Part shown: in pieces, positions 16,644 to 25,055 of the stretch | Position numbering within the stretch: position 1 is the stretch's first letter | Layout: every line of letters starts with the position of its first letter | NCBI GenBank assembly: GCA_028689875.1 | Contig: JAQVCG010000010.1 | Coordinates: 6,873-41,824 of the forward strand | Length of the DNA stretch: 34,952 nucleotides | Direction of reading: 5' to 3' | DNA from: Candidatus Rifleibacteriota bacterium | GTDB taxonomy: Bacteria; Muiribacteriota; Ozemobacteria; Ozemobacterales; Ozemobacteraceae | Made by a program: the position numbers and the translations under genes | Notes under the pieces: generated by a model | What the model was told of the DNA's origin: nothing | The model's input: only the letters and a program-made list of their open reading frames with translations | Databases searched by the model: none

Positions 16644-16829
16644 CTAGTTTTTTCTTCCCAGTATGACGTATGAAACTAAGCCTATAGGGCCTGTTATAGC
16701 TGTAAAGGTAAGCCACTTTGGCCTTGCTGACTTGCACTTTGTGTCGAGAGCCACGAAGCCGACTGCCAGAACCATAAATACTATGGCTGAGACAACGTAT
16801 GTTGCTGCTAGCGGTGCGAAAAAGCCCAT
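16644..16829 (-). CDS. small two-helix membrane protein
   Basis: A 61-residue protein with two hydrophobic segments (about residues 5-28 and 42-57) separated by a basic loop (TKCKSARPKW). The ending GPIGLVSYVILGRKN resembles the C-terminus of small PLDc_N-type membrane proteins, but it is too short to assign. GGAAGG lies about 8 nt before the ATG. It follows the C39-like gene by 27 bp and is ended by the strong terminator at 16590-16617, so the two form a two-gene operon. It could protect against, or help localise, the product of its neighbour; that is inference. Confidence 0.75.
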   Translation of the reverse strand: MGFFAPLAATYVVSAIVFMVLAVGFVALDTKCKSARPKWLTFTAITGPIGLVSYVILGRKN

Positions 16830-16856
16830 ATGATTACCTTCCTTTCGTTTGTTTGA

Positions 16857-18131
16857 TTATCTGAATACGTAACCGAGTTTGTTGATTAAGTTGCCTGCTG
16901 CAGAAGCTACGCCCGAAAGAATGTTTCCTGCGGTTTTGCCGACTGCTCCGGCGATTTTGAGGGTGGTTCCAAGAACTACTGCGCCGCCGCCTGCTATTTT
17001 GTTAGCTGCTCCGGATTGAGCGAAAGTTGTTTTGCCCCAGTCGTTGATCTTGTTGCCAAGACTGCTTACGCCTGTTGAAACAACTCCTGCTGCTGCGCCG
17101 GGTATGCCAAGCACGCATTTTGTGGTGCCGCCCAGTAATCTCATAATGTCGAAGTGTTTGAACCCTGTTACAACGTCGTTGATACCATTAGCTATGTTGT
17201 CTTCGGTGGCTGTGCTTATGTTAAAGTTGAACAGGCTCGGGCTCTTGTCTTTGGTTTTGGTGCCCTTAATGTCGATCATTACATTTTTGTAACCAACAAA
17301 ATTGCTGCCAAAACCGCTGCCCAAAGGTGCGTTCCATCTTTGTAAGAAGGTTTCGGTATCCATTTTGTAGCCGCTCTTGGTGCCCCAATATGAGTCGCGC
17401 ATTTCAACAGAAACTACTTTACCTTCTGCATCACAGTCGTAACCGTAAATGGTAACCCAGTGAGGAGTGCCGTCAGCTGTTGACATTAAAACCATTGCCG
17501 GCAAACCTGCGTCAACTTTTTTTACCAGGTCAGATAAACTTGAGTTTTGTCTTGATACAGCGTCTACGCCGTTCATATTCAAGTATTCGGTTATTGTGGT
17601 CGGAGCAGTGAAAATTCCGGCGGGGTTAGTGTCTTCGTAAATCTTTTGTGAGTCGGCAGTGATGCCCAAACCTTTGAATACGGCTGTCATTGCGAATTGG
17701 CCGCAATAGTTGTTGCCGTTAATCAATATCTGCTGTTCTTCGTAGCCTTCTAAGCGCTTTTCAGTGGTTGCAGAGTTTTCGGTTGCTGTGCTTTCGCCGC
17801 CGTTACCGATTGCAAAAACTTTTTTTACGGTGTCTGTAACTTTTGTGACAATGCCTTTAGCTTTTTCTTTTGTTTGATCGGAAGGAGTGAACGCTGCGCG
17901 TGCTTCATCGTATCTTTTTTTGGCTAGCGCGACTTCTTTGCTTAGCTCGGCAGCCAAACTGGTTTTTGCATCTTGAACAGCTTGTGTGTACTGTTTGAAT
18001 TTGCGTTCATAGTCCATTTTCAGCTCTTCTATTTGCTGCGGAATACTGACCGCCATAACAGCAGGAACTGATAAAACAGCTAATGCAAACAAGATAAATA
18101 CTAAATATTTAACAGAACTGACGCTTTTCAT
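16857..18131 (-). CDS. exported C39-like papain-fold protein with coiled coil and Gly/Ala-rich tail
   Basis: A 424-residue protein with a Sec signal peptide (residues 1-27, ending VMA). Residues 30-85 are a charged helical, coiled-coil-like segment. The central domain (about 130-290) has a C39_2-like papain fold: Cys143 in NNYCGQFAMTA, His224 in PHWVTIYGYD and Asp246 in RDSYWG form a plausible catalytic triad. The last 95 residues are rich in Gly, Ala and Val with repeated small-residue patterns, similar to membrane-inserting or glycine-zipper regions. GGAGG lies about 6 nt before the ATG, behind a strong promoter at 18176-18204. The protein is probably active outside the cytoplasm as a peptidase or a papain-fold binding protein. 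The tail is unusual for the family and its role is unknown. Confidence 0.82.
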   Translation of the reverse strand: MKSVSSVKYLVFILFALAVLSVPAVMAVSIPQQIEELKMDYERKFKQYTQAVQDAKTSLAAELSKEVALAKKRYDEARAAFTPSDQTKEKAKGIVTKVTDTVKKVFAIGNGGESTATENSATTEKRLEGYEEQQILINGNNYCGQFAMTAVFKGLGITADSQKIYEDTNPAGIFTAPTTITEYLNMNGVDAVSRQNSSLSDLVKKVDAGLPAMVLMSTADGTPHWVTIYGYDCDAEGKVVSVEMRDSYWGTKSGYKMDTETFLQRWNAPLGSGFGSNFVGYKNVMIDIKGTKTKDKSPSLFNFNISTATEDNIANGINDVVTGFKHFDIMRLLGGTTKCVLGIPGAAAGVVSTGVSSLGNKINDWGKTTFAQSGAANKIAGGGAVVLGTTLKIAGAVGKTAGNILSGVASAAGNLINKLGYVFR

Positions 18132-18175
18132 ATAAACCTCCGAACTTTTGCCGGTTTCTTTTACGGATTTCTTTA

Positions 18176-18204
18176 AATATACGGATTAAACACGAAAGCG
18201 TCAA
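18176..18204 (-). promoter_or_regulatory. strong sigma-70-type promoter of the C39 protein operon
   Basis: On the minus strand TTGACG (18204-18199) and TATATT (18181-18176) are separated by exactly 17 nt, about 45 nt before the start codon. It is the best promoter in the window and suggests high expression of the exported protein. Confidence 0.7.
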
Positions 18205-18228
18205 TGTACCGGTTACTTTTTTTGAAAT

Positions 18229-19158
18229 TTATTTTTCAAGCCATTTTTCTGCGTCGAGGGCTGCTGCACAACCTGTGCCTGCGGCGCGAATAGCTTGTCT
18301 GTATGTCGGGTCTGTTACGTCGCCGCACGCAAAAACACCCTCTACAGATGTTTGCGTTGTGGGCGATTTAACTTTTATGTAGCCCTTTTCGTCCAGTTCG
18401 AGAGCGCCGTTTAAAAAGGCAACATTGGGGTTGTGTCCGATTGCCATAAATAAACCCTTACATTCTAATGATCTGATTTCGCCCGTAATTACATTTTTTA
18501 CTTTTAACCCTGTAACGAATTTGTCGCCTACAACTTCTTCTATAACCGAATCTAGCACCGGCTCAATCTTGGGGTGCGCTAAAGCCTTGTCTTGCATGGC
18601 TTTGCTTGCTCTGAACTCTTGTCGGCGGTGAATCAAATACACCTTTGACGCAAATCTGGTTAAAAAAGTAGCTTCCTCTAATGCCGTGTCGCCGCCACCA
18701 ACAACCGCTAACACCTGATTGCGATATATGGGAAGCGCTCCGTCACAAGTCGCGCACGCCGAAATGCCGCGGTTCCAAAATGCGTTAACACTCGGCAAAT
18801 CCAGCTTCTTAGCTCCCGCTCCGGTAGCGATGATCACTGACTCTGCCTCGATGGTTCTGCTCGCATTAACAAGCTTAAACGGTCTATTAGAAAAATCAAC
18901 GCTGTCGATGTCTTCCATTATAAAGGTTGTGCCAAATTTTTCGGCCTGCTTGCGCATATTCGTCATGAGCTCAGCGCCGTGTATTCCCTCAGCAAATCCG
19001 GGAAAATTTTCGATTTCCGTTGTGGTCATAAGCTGCCCGCCCGGCTGCCCGCCTTTCATAAAACCTTCAATTACGAGCGGCGCCAAACCTGCTCTTGCAG
19101 CGTAAATTGCAGCTGTAAGTCCTGCAGGACCCGAACCGACTATAACCAGTTTATTCAT
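18229..19158 (-). CDS. trxB: thioredoxin reductase
   Basis: A 309-residue flavoprotein that transfers electrons from NADPH through FAD to thioredoxin. Residues 8-13 hold the FAD-binding GSGPAG motif, Cys135-Ala-Thr-Cys138 is the redox-active pair, GGGDTALEEA (154-163) binds NADPH, and VEGVFACGDVTD near the C-terminus is the second FAD motif. Length and motif order are normal for TrxB. AAGGAG lies close to the ATG. The start overlaps the end of flbD by 8 nt, so trxB is translationally coupled to a flagellar gene, which is an unusual partnership. No thioredoxin gene is in the window. Confidence 0.97.
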   Translation of the reverse strand: MNKLVIVGSGPAGLTAAIYAARAGLAPLVIEGFMKGGQPGGQLMTTTEIENFPGFAEGIHGAELMTNMRKQAEKFGTTFIMEDIDSVDFSNRPFKLVNASRTIEAESVIIATGAGAKKLDLPSVNAFWNRGISACATCDGALPIYRNQVLAVVGGGDTALEEATFLTRFASKVYLIHRRQEFRASKAMQDKALAHPKIEPVLDSVIEEVVGDKFVTGLKVKNVITGEIRSLECKGLFMAIGHNPNVAFLNGALELDEKGYIKVKSPTTQTSVEGVFACGDVTDPTYRQAIRAAGTGCAAALDAEKWLEK

Positions 19159-19363
19159 CTTTTATCTCCTTTTTTACTCTCGTCGTATGAATCATTCTTC
19201 TATATTTGATTATTCTTCTTAATATCGTTTCGATGGGCTCTTTCACCATTACCGTTTTGCCGCCTATAAGCGTTATTACCGTGTCCGGCGTGCATTCAAT
19301 GTATTCAATCAATTCCGCGTTCAGATAAAACTTCTTTCCGGTGATTCTTGAAACTTCTATCAT
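19151..19363 (-). CDS. flbD: flagellar FlbD-family protein
   Basis: A 70-residue protein that fits the FlbD family (PF06289): a compact start with IEVSRITGKKFYLNAELIEY, ECTPDTVITLIGGKTVMVKEP, then a helical tail ending in a basic and acidic stretch. FlbD proteins usually sit in flagellar operons near motA/motB; their exact function is poorly known. Here the gene is 3 bp after the exported TPR protein gene and overlaps trxB. AGGAAA lies about 12 nt before the ATG, overlapping the upstream stop region. It should be expressed with the neighbours on both sides. Confidence 0.9.
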   Translation of the reverse strand: MIEVSRITGKKFYLNAELIEYIECTPDTVITLIGGKTVMVKEPIETILRRIIKYRRMIHTTRVKKEIKDE

Positions 19364-19366
19364 ATA

Positions 19367-20383
19367 TTAGCGTATTTCCTTAATTTTTTCTTTAACAGCC
19401 TGCCACCCGGGAAGGGCGTCTCGCAATTTTTCAAATATCTCCAAAGCTTTTTCTTTTTGTCCGAGTTTGAGATAAAACGTTGCCAAATTGAACTCTGACA
19501 TCAGTTTGATATCGCTGTCTTTCAGGTTCTTTATGTTTTCTTCAATAGGAGCAGCGGTGTTTTTACTTAGCGCATTCAGCAGGGCAACATTAAAATTTAT
19601 AAGGTCTTTTGCAACATTAATCGGTATCATAAAAGTATCGCCGTTGCCCTTTTCTAGTAACATGGGTTTGTTCGAATTTTGCATGCGGCTTATTATCAGA
19701 TCGCCGATTTTTTCTGCATTAACATAATTTCTGCTGCCTGTAAAAGAGGCGAAAGCCCTTAAACTTTCGGCCTCAAAGCCACTGCTTTGTACGGTTTTAG
19801 GGTTCCAAATATAATATTGTTGGCCGTCTTTAAAGGTTTCGAGCTCGGGAGCTGTTTCTTCAACAGAAAACAATGCATTATCTTTGCGTAAAAGCAAAGG
19901 CATAATTTTGCCAATATAAACCGGACTACTTAATTCTTTTACTTCATTTTGCATAACTGCAAGCATTGAGGGTTTGTTAGCGTATTGCTTATTAACGAGG
20001 GCAAGCATTTCTTTTTTGTCGGGCAGCCCTCTGATTGCCATATCTAACCAAACAGAAGTGCCGGTTTTAACGTGAAAACTTTGTTCGAAAACAATGTTTT
20101 CGCCTTTTTTTAAGAGTTTAGCGAAGTATTTTTCATTTTTCTTTAAAATTGGCGTAACGCTTTTTGACGGAGTAATATTGCAGCTTAAATCGCTGATATC
20201 TGCTGACAGCGCAGTTATTTTTGTTGCAATGGTAACTTCGCCCTTCTCTGGGTTCCACTCAGAGACTGTAATATTATACTGATACCAGTCGGGTAGGGTG
20301 ACTCTCGGTGTCATGGCGTTTGCACCTGTAAAAATGCTTAGAGTAAAGGCTGTTATTAAAAATAGAATAGTTTTAGCGGGCAT
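19367..20383 (-). CDS. exported protein with C-terminal TPR-like helices
   Basis: A 338-residue protein with a Sec signal peptide (residues 1-23, ending ANA). The centre has no family that I recognise. The last 45 residues (LGQKEKALEIFEKLRDALPGW) form one TPR-like repeat. AGGAGC lies about 8 nt before the ATG. It is 3 bp before flbD and 85 bp after the acetyltransferase gene, so a flagellar or envelope role is possible but unsupported by sequence. No catalytic motif is seen. Confidence 0.78.
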   Translation of the reverse strand: MPAKTILFLITAFTLSIFTGANAMTPRVTLPDWYQYNITVSEWNPEKGEVTIATKITALSADISDLSCNITPSKSVTPILKKNEKYFAKLLKKGENIVFEQSFHVKTGTSVWLDMAIRGLPDKKEMLALVNKQYANKPSMLAVMQNEVKELSSPVYIGKIMPLLLRKDNALFSVEETAPELETFKDGQQYYIWNPKTVQSSGFEAESLRAFASFTGSRNYVNAEKIGDLIISRMQNSNKPMLLEKGNGDTFMIPINVAKDLINFNVALLNALSKNTAAPIEENIKNLKDSDIKLMSEFNLATFYLKLGQKEKALEIFEKLRDALPGWQAVKEKIKEIR

Positions 20384-20468
20384 AATTTGCTCCTGTCTTT
20401 GTTTAAGACTTTAAACGATTTTAATTCGGTGCACAACAAAAAACAAGCAAAATAATCACTGTATATTG

Positions 20469-20921
20469 TTAGCTTTTGTGAACATACATTCGTGACATTT
20501 CTTGCTCGCCGTCGCCCTGAGCTAAACAGAAAAACTGCCAGTCGTATCTTTCGTAGAATGAATCGTGGTCGGTGAGTAAATACAGAGTGTCTATTCCCTG
20601 AGACTTCATATCATTGCAAACGTAACTTAGCAATTTTCCGGCAATACCTTTATTCCGGAAATCTTTTTCGACATAAACTGCGCAAACGTTTGGGGTTAAG
20701 TCTTTTCTATTATGAAAATCATTTTCAATAACGCCCATGCCGCCGATAATTTTATTGTCTTGTATCATTATATACCATTCAGGCACAATATTGCCGGGTT
20801 TTGAGCTTTCGGCCATACTTTCTTGATATTTTTCTAAGGGGATTTTCCACTTTTCGTGAAACCATAGTGCTGCTTTGTCTGCTAATTCTGCGTTTTCGCT
20901 GATTTTAAATATTTCCTGCAT
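20469..20921 (-). CDS. GNAT-family N-acetyltransferase
   Basis: A 150-residue protein with the GNAT fold pattern: a beta strand NVCAVYVEKDF, then the acetyl-CoA pyrophosphate-binding loop RNKGIAGKLL (89-98), a helix, and a C-terminal LYLLTDHDSFYERYDWQF segment that matches many single-domain GNATs. It transfers an acetyl group from acetyl-CoA to an amine; the substrate is unknown. AGGAGC lies about 7 nt before the ATG. It diverges from the metallopeptidase gene at 21031, and no terminator separates it from the next minus-strand gene. Confidence 0.9.
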   Translation of the reverse strand: MQEIFKISENAELADKAALWFHEKWKIPLEKYQESMAESSKPGNIVPEWYIMIQDNKIIGGMGVIENDFHNRKDLTPNVCAVYVEKDFRNKGIAGKLLSYVCNDMKSQGIDTLYLLTDHDSFYERYDWQFFCLAQGDGEQEMSRMYVHKS

Positions 20922-20973
20922 GAGCTGCTCCTGAAATGATTTGAGGCTTTTTTAAAAAAAATAACAATCTGTA

Positions 20974-21002
20974 TGGACGTACCCCAATTATTTTCTTATA
21001 AT
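20974..21002 (+). promoter_or_regulatory. sigma-70-type promoter of the exported metallopeptidase gene
   Basis: TGGACG (20974-20979) and a perfect TATAAT (20997-21002) are separated by 17 nt. Transcription would start near 21009, about 22 nt before the ATG. Confidence 0.55.
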
Positions 21003-21030
21003 TAAGAAATATTACATAAGCAGGTATAAC

Positions 21031-22452
21031 ATGGCAATATCTTATCGCAACTTAAAACTTGGAGCTGTTTTGGCTTTTTTCATGGTCAGCTCTGTTTTGT
21101 CGGTTTTTGCCGGCAATTTTATATTAAAATATGAACAAGTTGTTACAGACTCATACGGCAACGAAATCGGGTACAGAACTTCTTCGATAACAAATCTGAG
21201 CCAGTTGCCCGCCGGTTCTCCCTGGCGAGACTATTTGAATCTGAAGCTTGATTCAGGTAAAACTATTTACCAGTATGCTTCAACTATCTCTAAAAATTTG
21301 AATAAAGATTTTACTTTGACCATAAGCGACCGTGACAGCAACTCTTATAGTTGCAAAACCGGATCGGGCTACAATGTTAACTTGTATGGTTATGTTAACA
21401 ATTATGCTTCAGATGCAAGCAAAACCTTTTTGTTTTTGCACGAGTTCGGTCATACGACCATGTTAAATTCTTATCCCGGTTCATATGATTTTAACGACTT
21501 AAACTATGGCACAGATGGCGTTCATTATCTTGACGAAATATTGCCGAACTATAATACGGCATGGGTTGAAGGTTGGGCGAATGCTTTCGGCGCATATAAC
21601 AATAAAGGAAAAGTTTTCTCTATCGATATTAATTCTGTTTCTTCGTTGTCATTCTTAAGCGACAATACTTTCGAGCAAATGACAAGAAACGAATTGTTCG
21701 TGAGTAAGGCTGTCTACGACTTTATGAAGCGTATTCCCGGCGGGCAGGCTTCTGTTTATGATACCTTTGCAAAAAGCGGGCCTCACAATTCGTTGTATGA
21801 CTTTTGTAACGCTTACGCGAAGTTGTATCCTGCAAATAAGGCTGCTATTGCCCAGGTTTTGGTTGAATGTTCACAGGGTAAGGCCACGTTAGACGACATT
21901 CTTCTGTATGTGAACGGCGGTTCACGCACAGTAAGCCGAGATCTTTATAATTACCTGACAGGGGCAGGTTTGATCAAAACAAGCACCGGCAATCAGGTTG
22001 CTTCAAACAACAACACATCGAACACACAAAAACAATCTTTCTTCGGCAGGATATTCAGCTGGTTTGCCGGTTTGTTCAGTTCTAAAGAAGCCGGATCAGG
22101 CGTAGCTTCTTCTGTCGGTTCAGCGCTAAACAGCGTGTTAAGCCCGAGTGTTGGGCAAAGTGCGAATGGCGGCAGTGATTACAAAATCTCTCTTGATGGC
22201 AGTCTCGCAGTTAAAGGGTCTGTTGGCCAGGGTTCGGGAGCTGTGTCAGCGGCATCACCGACCGTAGATGCGAAAATTACGAATGCCGATTATGACGATT
22301 ATCCGGCTCTGCAAGAAATGTATTACACTCATTTTGCAGAATACAATAAGTTAATGCTTGATGGCAATGGCGATAAAGAGCGCATCAATGCCGTAAGACA
22401 AAAAATGATTGCTGTAAAAAATAAATTAAAAGAGCTTGAAAAAGGTAGATAA
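21031..22452 (+). CDS. exported HExxH metallopeptidase of unrecognised family
   Basis: A 473-residue protein with a Sec signal peptide (residues 1-28, ending FAG). HEFGH at 137-141 is a zinc-binding HExxH motif, and Glu180 in AWVEGWANAFGAY, 39 residues later, is a likely third ligand in the style of gluzincins. Residues about 330-420 are rich in Ser, Gly and Ala with low complexity, and the last 50 residues are a charged coiled-coil-like helix. It has its own promoter and is closed by a terminator at 22466-22508, so it is a single-gene unit. The protein probably acts on extracellular or periplasmic substrates. I cannot name the family. Confidence 0.82.
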   Translation: MAISYRNLKLGAVLAFFMVSSVLSVFAGNFILKYEQVVTDSYGNEIGYRTSSITNLSQLPAGSPWRDYLNLKLDSGKTIYQYASTISKNLNKDFTLTISDRDSNSYSCKTGSGYNVNLYGYVNNYASDASKTFLFLHEFGHTTMLNSYPGSYDFNDLNYGTDGVHYLDEILPNYNTAWVEGWANAFGAYNNKGKVFSIDINSVSSLSFLSDNTFEQMTRNELFVSKAVYDFMKRIPGGQASVYDTFAKSGPHNSLYDFCNAYAKLYPANKAAIAQVLVECSQGKATLDDILLYVNGGSRTVSRDLYNYLTGAGLIKTSTGNQVASNNNTSNTQKQSFFGRIFSWFAGLFSSKEAGSGVASSVGSALNSVLSPSVGQSANGGSDYKISLDGSLAVKGSVGQGSGAVSAASPTVDAKITNADYDDYPALQEMYYTHFAEYNKLMLDGNGDKERINAVRQKMIAVKNKLKELEKGR

Positions 22453-22465
22453 ATGTTATAAGCTT

Positions 22466-22508
22466 AAAAACAGTTCTTAAAAGAAATATATTAGGAACTG
22501 TTTTTTTT
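22466..22508 (+). terminator. intrinsic terminator after the exported metallopeptidase gene
   Basis: AAAAACAGTTCTTA (22466-22479) pairs with TAGGAACTGTTTTT (22492-22505), one G-T wobble allowed, followed by a T-run to 22508. It separates the metallopeptidase gene from the long run that starts at 22547. Confidence 0.85.
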
Positions 22509-22546
22509 ATACTTTTTTACGAAGATTATAATGAAGAGGTACGCTA

Positions 22547-23395
22547 ATGGCACCGAATTTAACCATTGAAGAAAGAGACGAAGCCAACCAGCACTTAGAC
22601 CGATCGATATCTTTTGCTTTTACCGGTAAGTATGACTTGGCGATTGAAGCTGTTAAAAAGGCGATTCAGATTGACCCCGAATTTGCTCAAGCTTACAATA
22701 AACTTGGCGATTATTATGTCAAAAAAGGCATGAATAAAGAAGCAGCTTCGGCGTATAAAACTTCTCTTGAGTTAGACGATACCAACGAAAATTCACATTT
22801 TGACTATGGTTGCACTCTTGCTGCTTTAGGCAGCTACGATTTAGCAATGCACGAACTTGAAAAAGCTCTTGCAATGAAACCCGACCATTTTGAAGTATAC
22901 GGTCATATAGCCAGAATAGCTTATGAACGTGGTATGCATTCTGAAGCGGTTGAAAACGCCAAAAGGGCTTTGGTCGCAAACGAAAACGATGTTATGGCCA
23001 GATTCACCTTGGCTTGCGCTTACCTGGCTCAGGGCTATACCAACAATGCATATGACAACTTTTCCAGAGTTGTAGAGCGATATTCAGAATTAGTAAAAGT
23101 TAAAACAAGATTTGCCGAAGGTCATTACTATATTGGCAGAGCTTACTACTTCATGGAAAAATACAAACTTGCAGTTGAAAATTTGCAGCGCGCAGTAGAC
23201 TATGACACTGAAGCAGTCGATTATCACTACAGTTTTGGAATGCTTTACAGCGATGCAGATGCGTTTTGTGCATTGGCAGAAGCACAGCATGCTGCCGGTA
23301 TGCCTGAACTTGCCAAAGAAAACATTAATAAAGCACTTGAATTGTTGCCCGAGAGTGCACGATTTCAAAACGTTAAAAAGACAATTTATGGATAA
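22547..23395 (+). CDS. TPR-repeat protein
   Basis: A 282-residue protein made almost wholly of tetratricopeptide repeats. Good repeats are seen from about residue 15, with AFTGKYDLAIEAVKKAIQID, KGMNKEAASAYKTSLELD, LGSYDLAMHELEKALAMK and RGMHSEAVENAKRALVAN, and further repeats run to the C-terminus. It has no signal peptide, so it is probably cytoplasmic. GAAGAGG lies 7 nt before the ATG. It lies 15 bp before flgJ and is the first gene of the run containing flgJ and rho. TPR proteins mediate protein binding; the partner is unknown. Confidence 0.92.
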   Translation: MAPNLTIEERDEANQHLDRSISFAFTGKYDLAIEAVKKAIQIDPEFAQAYNKLGDYYVKKGMNKEAASAYKTSLELDDTNENSHFDYGCTLAALGSYDLAMHELEKALAMKPDHFEVYGHIARIAYERGMHSEAVENAKRALVANENDVMARFTLACAYLAQGYTNNAYDNFSRVVERYSELVKVKTRFAEGHYYIGRAYYFMEKYKLAVENLQRAVDYDTEAVDYHYSFGMLYSDADAFCALAEAQHAAGMPELAKENINKALELLPESARFQNVKKTIYG

Positions 23396-23410
23396 CAACA
23401 AGGAACAGAA

Positions 23411-23719
23411 ATGACGGTTCTTCCCATCTCTCAAGCGCCGAGAAGTCAGAATACAGATGATTTGAGCGAAAAGCAAAAAAATGAGCTTGAGCATCTGAAA
23501 AAAGCATGTTCTGATTTTGAATCGATTTTTATGCATCAAATGCTCAAAGAGATGAGAAAGACCGTGAACAAAACAGGTATGATACACGGCGGACAGGCCG
23601 AAGAAATTTTTTCTGACATGCTTGACTCAGAAAGATCTAAAGAAATGAAAATCGGTCTAGGTGACATGCTGTTTAATCAATTATCTCAAACAATAATAAA
23701 ACCAAATAAACCCAAATAA
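23411..23719 (+). CDS. flgJ: FlgJ-type flagellar rod-binding protein without muramidase domain
   Basis: A 102-residue protein matching the N-terminal rod-binding domain of FlgJ (PF10135): LKKACSDFESIFMHQMLKEM (residues 25-44), then GGQAEEIFSDMLDSE and MGLG-like helices. In enterobacteria FlgJ is about 310 residues with a C-terminal glucosaminidase that opens the peptidoglycan; that domain is absent here, as in many other phyla. AAGGAA lies about 6 nt before the ATG. It is between a TPR protein gene and rho. The cell-wall opening could be done by another enzyme, for example one of the peptidases or amidases downstream; that is inference. Confidence 0.9.
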   Translation: MTVLPISQAPRSQNTDDLSEKQKNELEHLKKACSDFESIFMHQMLKEMRKTVNKTGMIHGGQAEEIFSDMLDSERSKEMKIGLGDMLFNQLSQTIIKPNKPK

Positions 23720-23756
23720 ACCCCATTAGTGGGTGTTGAACAAAGGACGCGCGATC

Positions 23757-25052
23757 GTGGAAAACAATAATCCATCATTTACCTATTTGCAGCTTTGCGA
23801 ACAGCCTGTTAAGAACTTAAAAGCAATTGCCGAGGCAATGGAATTGCAAGACATCAAAAAGATGAGAAAACCGGAACTCATCCATGCGATTTTAAAAAAG
23901 CAACTTGAATTTGATGGACTTACAATAGCAGAAGGCGTTCTTGACATCGTAACTGATGGCTATGGTTTCATAAGGGTTGCAAGTTATATTGAAAGCGATA
24001 ATGACGTTTACGTCTCTCCGTCACAAATAAAGAGATACGGCCTTATTGCAGGCGATACCATCGTTGCGCAAGTAAGATTGCCAAAAGACGAAGAAAGCTA
24101 CCACAGCTTACTAAGAATTGAAGCTGTTAACGGAGTAGCCCCGGATAGAGTTAAAAACAGAATCAACTTTGAAGATGGAATTCCGGTATTTCCATCTGAA
24201 AGATTCAAATTAGAAACGGGCGAAGCAGATATTTCGATGAGAATATTTGATTTGGTATGCCCCATAGGCAAAGGACAGCGCGGATTGATCGTTGCTCCCC
24301 CCAAGGCGGGCAAAACTGTATTGCTTAAGCAGTTGGCAAATGCAATTATTGCAAATCACCCCGAAGTGCTTGTTCTTATTTTGCTGATTGATGAACGTCC
24401 CGAAGAAGTTACAGATATGCGCAGGTCTGTTGATGCAGAAGTTGTAGCTTCAACTTTCGATGAACATATTAGCAATCATATTAAGGTTTCTGAATTATTG
24501 CTCGAAAAAGCAAAAAGATACGTTGAACTCGGAAGAGACGTAGTAATTCTGTTAGACTCAATCACCAGATTAGCCCGTGCATACAATATTTCAATGCCCT
24601 CAGCGGGACAAACACTTTCGGGTGGTGTGAATCCATTTGCGCTTTATAAACCTAAAAAGTTTTTGGGTGCAGCAAGAAAAATTGAGCACGGCGGCAGTTT
24701 GACTGTTATCGCAACTGCTTTGATTGATACCGGTTCTAAAATGGACGAAGTCATTTTCGAAGAATTTAAGGGCACCGGCAACATGGAACTTCACCTTGAC
24801 AGAAAACTCTTTAACAAGAGAATATTCCCCTGCATAGACGTTAAGATGTCAGGAACTAGAAAAGAAGAACTCTTGATGGATGCGGAAGACCTCAAGAAAG
24901 TTATAATACTTAGAAGAGCATTCGAAGATAAAACATCTCAAGAAGTTATTGAAATGCTCGCTAAGGGTGTATCGCAAACTAAGACAAATCGCGATTTCTT
25001 AAGCTTGATTAATCCAAACTATAAAGGCTCGACATCAAAATCTAACGACTAA
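23757..25052 (+). CDS. rho: transcription termination factor Rho
   Basis: From GTG 23757 the product has 431 residues; AAAGGA lies about 9 nt upstream. A GTG at 23733 would add eight residues and is less likely. The order is: an N-terminal helical domain ([11 protein letters not shown]), the cold-shock-like RNA-binding domain with DGYGFIR, the P-loop APPKAGKT (about 180-187), [13 protein letters not shown] and [10 protein letters not shown] of the ring ATPase. All motifs are intact and length is normal. Rho is a hexameric ATP-driven helicase that ends transcription. It follows flgJ by 37 bp and precedes the M23 peptidase gene by 3 bp, so it is embedded in a cell-envelope and flagellar run. 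Confidence 0.98.
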   Translation: MENNNPSFTYLQLCEQPVKNLKAIAEAMELQDIKKMRKPELIHAILKKQLEFDGLTIAEGVLDIVTDGYGFIRVASYIESDNDVYVSPSQIKRYGLIAGDTIVAQVRLPKDEESYHSLLRIEAVNGVAPDRVKNRINFEDGIPVFPSERFKLETGEADISMRIFDLVCPIGKGQRGLIVAPPKAGKTVLLKQLANAIIANHPEVLVLILLIDERPEEVTDMRRSVDAEVVASTFDEHISNHIKVSELLLEKAKRYVELGRDVVILLDSITRLARAYNISMPSAGQTLSGGVNPFALYKPKKFLGAARKIEHGGSLTVIATALIDTGSKMDEVIFEEFKGTGNMELHLDRKLFNKRIFPCIDVKMSGTRKEELLMDAEDLKKVIILRRAFEDKTSQEVIEMLAKGVSQTKTNRDFLSLINPNYKGSTSKSND

Positions 25053-25055
25053 TAT

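Noticed and set aside
23701-23756. Attenuator hairpin before rho (ACCCCATTAGTGGGT)
   Set aside because: The stem is only 4-5 bp with no T-run, too weak to call.
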